Source of the DNA: Ralstonia sp. A12
GTDB lineage: Bacteria > Pseudomonadota > Gammaproteobacteria > Burkholderiales > Burkholderiaceae
Length of the DNA stretch: 64,000 nucleotides
Assembly (NCBI RefSeq): GCF_000801955.1
Contig: NZ_JSZO01000014.1
Location: 186,001 to 250,000 of the forward strand
Reading direction: 5' to 3'
In this document: in pieces, positions 63,546-64,000 of the stretch
Layout of the letters: each line of letters opens with the position of its first letter
Numbering within the stretch: the first letter of the stretch is position 1
Position numbers and translations under genes: made by a program
The notes under the pieces: generated by a model
Databases searched by the model: none
What the model was told of the DNA's origin: nothing
Seen by the model: the letters and a program-made list of their open reading frames with translations, nothing else

Positions 63546-64000
63546 ATGTCCAATGTCGCTTCTCCGACGACACTTCAGCACGCCATCCCGTCCTATCTGC
63601 CAGCCGACAACCTCGGCCCGTGGGGCATCTATCTGCAGCAAGTCGACCGGGTCACCCCCTACCTCGGCTCGCTGGCACGCTGGGTTGAAACCCTCAAGCG
63701 CCCCAAGCGCGCCCTGATCGTCGATGTGCCCATCCAGATGGATGACGGCAGCATCGCCCACTTCGAGGGCTACCGCGTGCAGCACAACACGTCGCGCGGC
63801 CCGGGCAAGGGCGGCGTGCGTTTCCACCAGGACGTGACGCTGTCGGAAGTGATGGCGCTGTCGGCGTGGATGTCGGTGAAGAACGCGGCCGTGAACGTGC
63901 CGTACGGCGGCGCCAAGGGGGGCATTCGTGTCGACCCGCGCAAGCTGTCTTCCGGTGAGCTGGAGCGCCTGACCCGCCGCTACACCAGCGAGATCGGCAT
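63546..64000 (+). CDS. gdhA: Glutamate dehydrogenase, 3' end cut by window edge
   Basis: About 151 residues are visible from the ATG at 63546 with GGAAGA upstream; the reading frame runs off the right edge. The Glu/Leu/Phe/Val dehydrogenase pattern is clear: a dimerization region with [13 protein letters not shown], then [20 protein letters not shown] and [17 protein letters not shown], which holds the substrate-binding lysines. It interconverts glutamate with 2-oxoglutarate and ammonia using NAD(P). The coenzyme preference cannot be seen in this part. Probably regulated by the LysR protein upstream. Confidence 0.93.
   Translation, partial: MSNVASPTTLQHAIPSYLPADNLGPWGIYLQQVDRVTPYLGSLARWVETLKRPKRALIVDVPIQMDDGSIAHFEGYRVQHNTSRGPGKGGVRFHQDVTLSEVMALSAWMSVKNAAVNVPYGGAKGGIRVDPRKLSSGELERLTRRYTSEIG

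Noticed and set aside
1-64000. tRNA, rRNA, insertion sequence or prophage features
   Set aside because: I looked for CCA-ended cloverleaves, transposase motifs and integrase genes in gaps and genes and saw none; short or divergent tRNAs could still be missed by eye.

Overview
The window looks like a stretch of chromosome from a Ralstonia-type betaproteobacterium (Burkholderiales). GC is high, codon third positions are strongly G/C, and several gene neighbourhoods are typical of that group: ubiE-(Tim44)-ubiJ-ubiB, aspS between a DUF502 gene and nudB-clsB, the giant DUF3683 flavin/Fe-S protein, and a LysR gene beside gdhA. The species call is inference. I found no tRNA, rRNA, CRISPR array, insertion sequence or prophage. 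Gene density is normal and most genes sit in short operons.

Layout. (1) 1-7220: the end of an aryl-polyene-like fatty acyl locus. On the minus strand are a 5-TM membrane protein, an AMP-ligase/dehydratase fusion, an acyltransferase, a LolA-like protein and an MMPL exporter cut by the left edge. Divergent from them are an acyl carrier protein and a glycosyltransferase. (2) 7234-9663: a TetR regulator, a Sel1-repeat lipoprotein and a CsgG/HfaB-like lipoprotein. (3) 9773-11491: a thiosulfate module, with a TsdA-like dihaem cytochrome and two YeeE/YedE membrane proteins. (4) 11792-18031: DUF2855 with a divergent TetR gene, an HSL-type esterase, a HELRH protein, gluconokinase and an acyl-CoA synthetase, closed by a strong terminator. 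(5) 18734-23262: the most unusual part, a candidate functional-amyloid/secretion locus. It encodes a 437-residue Gly/Ala-rich secreted protein, two small secreted proteins with a double-glycine motif after a Sec signal, a stand-alone exported C39 peptidase between them, and a convergent coiled-coil plus beta-barrel outer-membrane protein resembling FapF in architecture.

(6) 23497-28868: queF, ilvA, a KirBac potassium channel, an SpmA/SpmB-type fusion and a DedA-family protein. (7) 29069-40925: the DUF3683 oxidoreductase with a HIT protein, an SbmA-like ABC transporter, DUF971, ubiE, a Tim44-domain protein, ubiJ, ubiB and a TPMT-like methyltransferase; much of this serves ubiquinone and the respiratory chain. 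(8) 41157-49571: an SSF symporter, FmdB zinc ribbon, DUF502, aspS, a coiled-coil protein, nudB, an EEP-family hydrolase and clsB. (9) 49623-59993: fatty-acid catabolism, with a CoA-transferase, a TetR regulator, acyl-CoA dehydrogenase, a FadB-type bifunctional enzyme, thiolase, DegV and an enoyl-CoA hydratase/isomerase. (10) 60055-64000: an acyl-CoA thioesterase, an Atm1-type ABC exporter, a LysR regulator and the start of gdhA, cut by the right edge.

The most interesting signals are the double-glycine/C39 secretion locus at 18.7-23.3 kb, a 123-base imperfect inverted repeat inside the fatty-acid operon (54124-54246), and the rearranged aryl-polyene-like cluster at the left edge.
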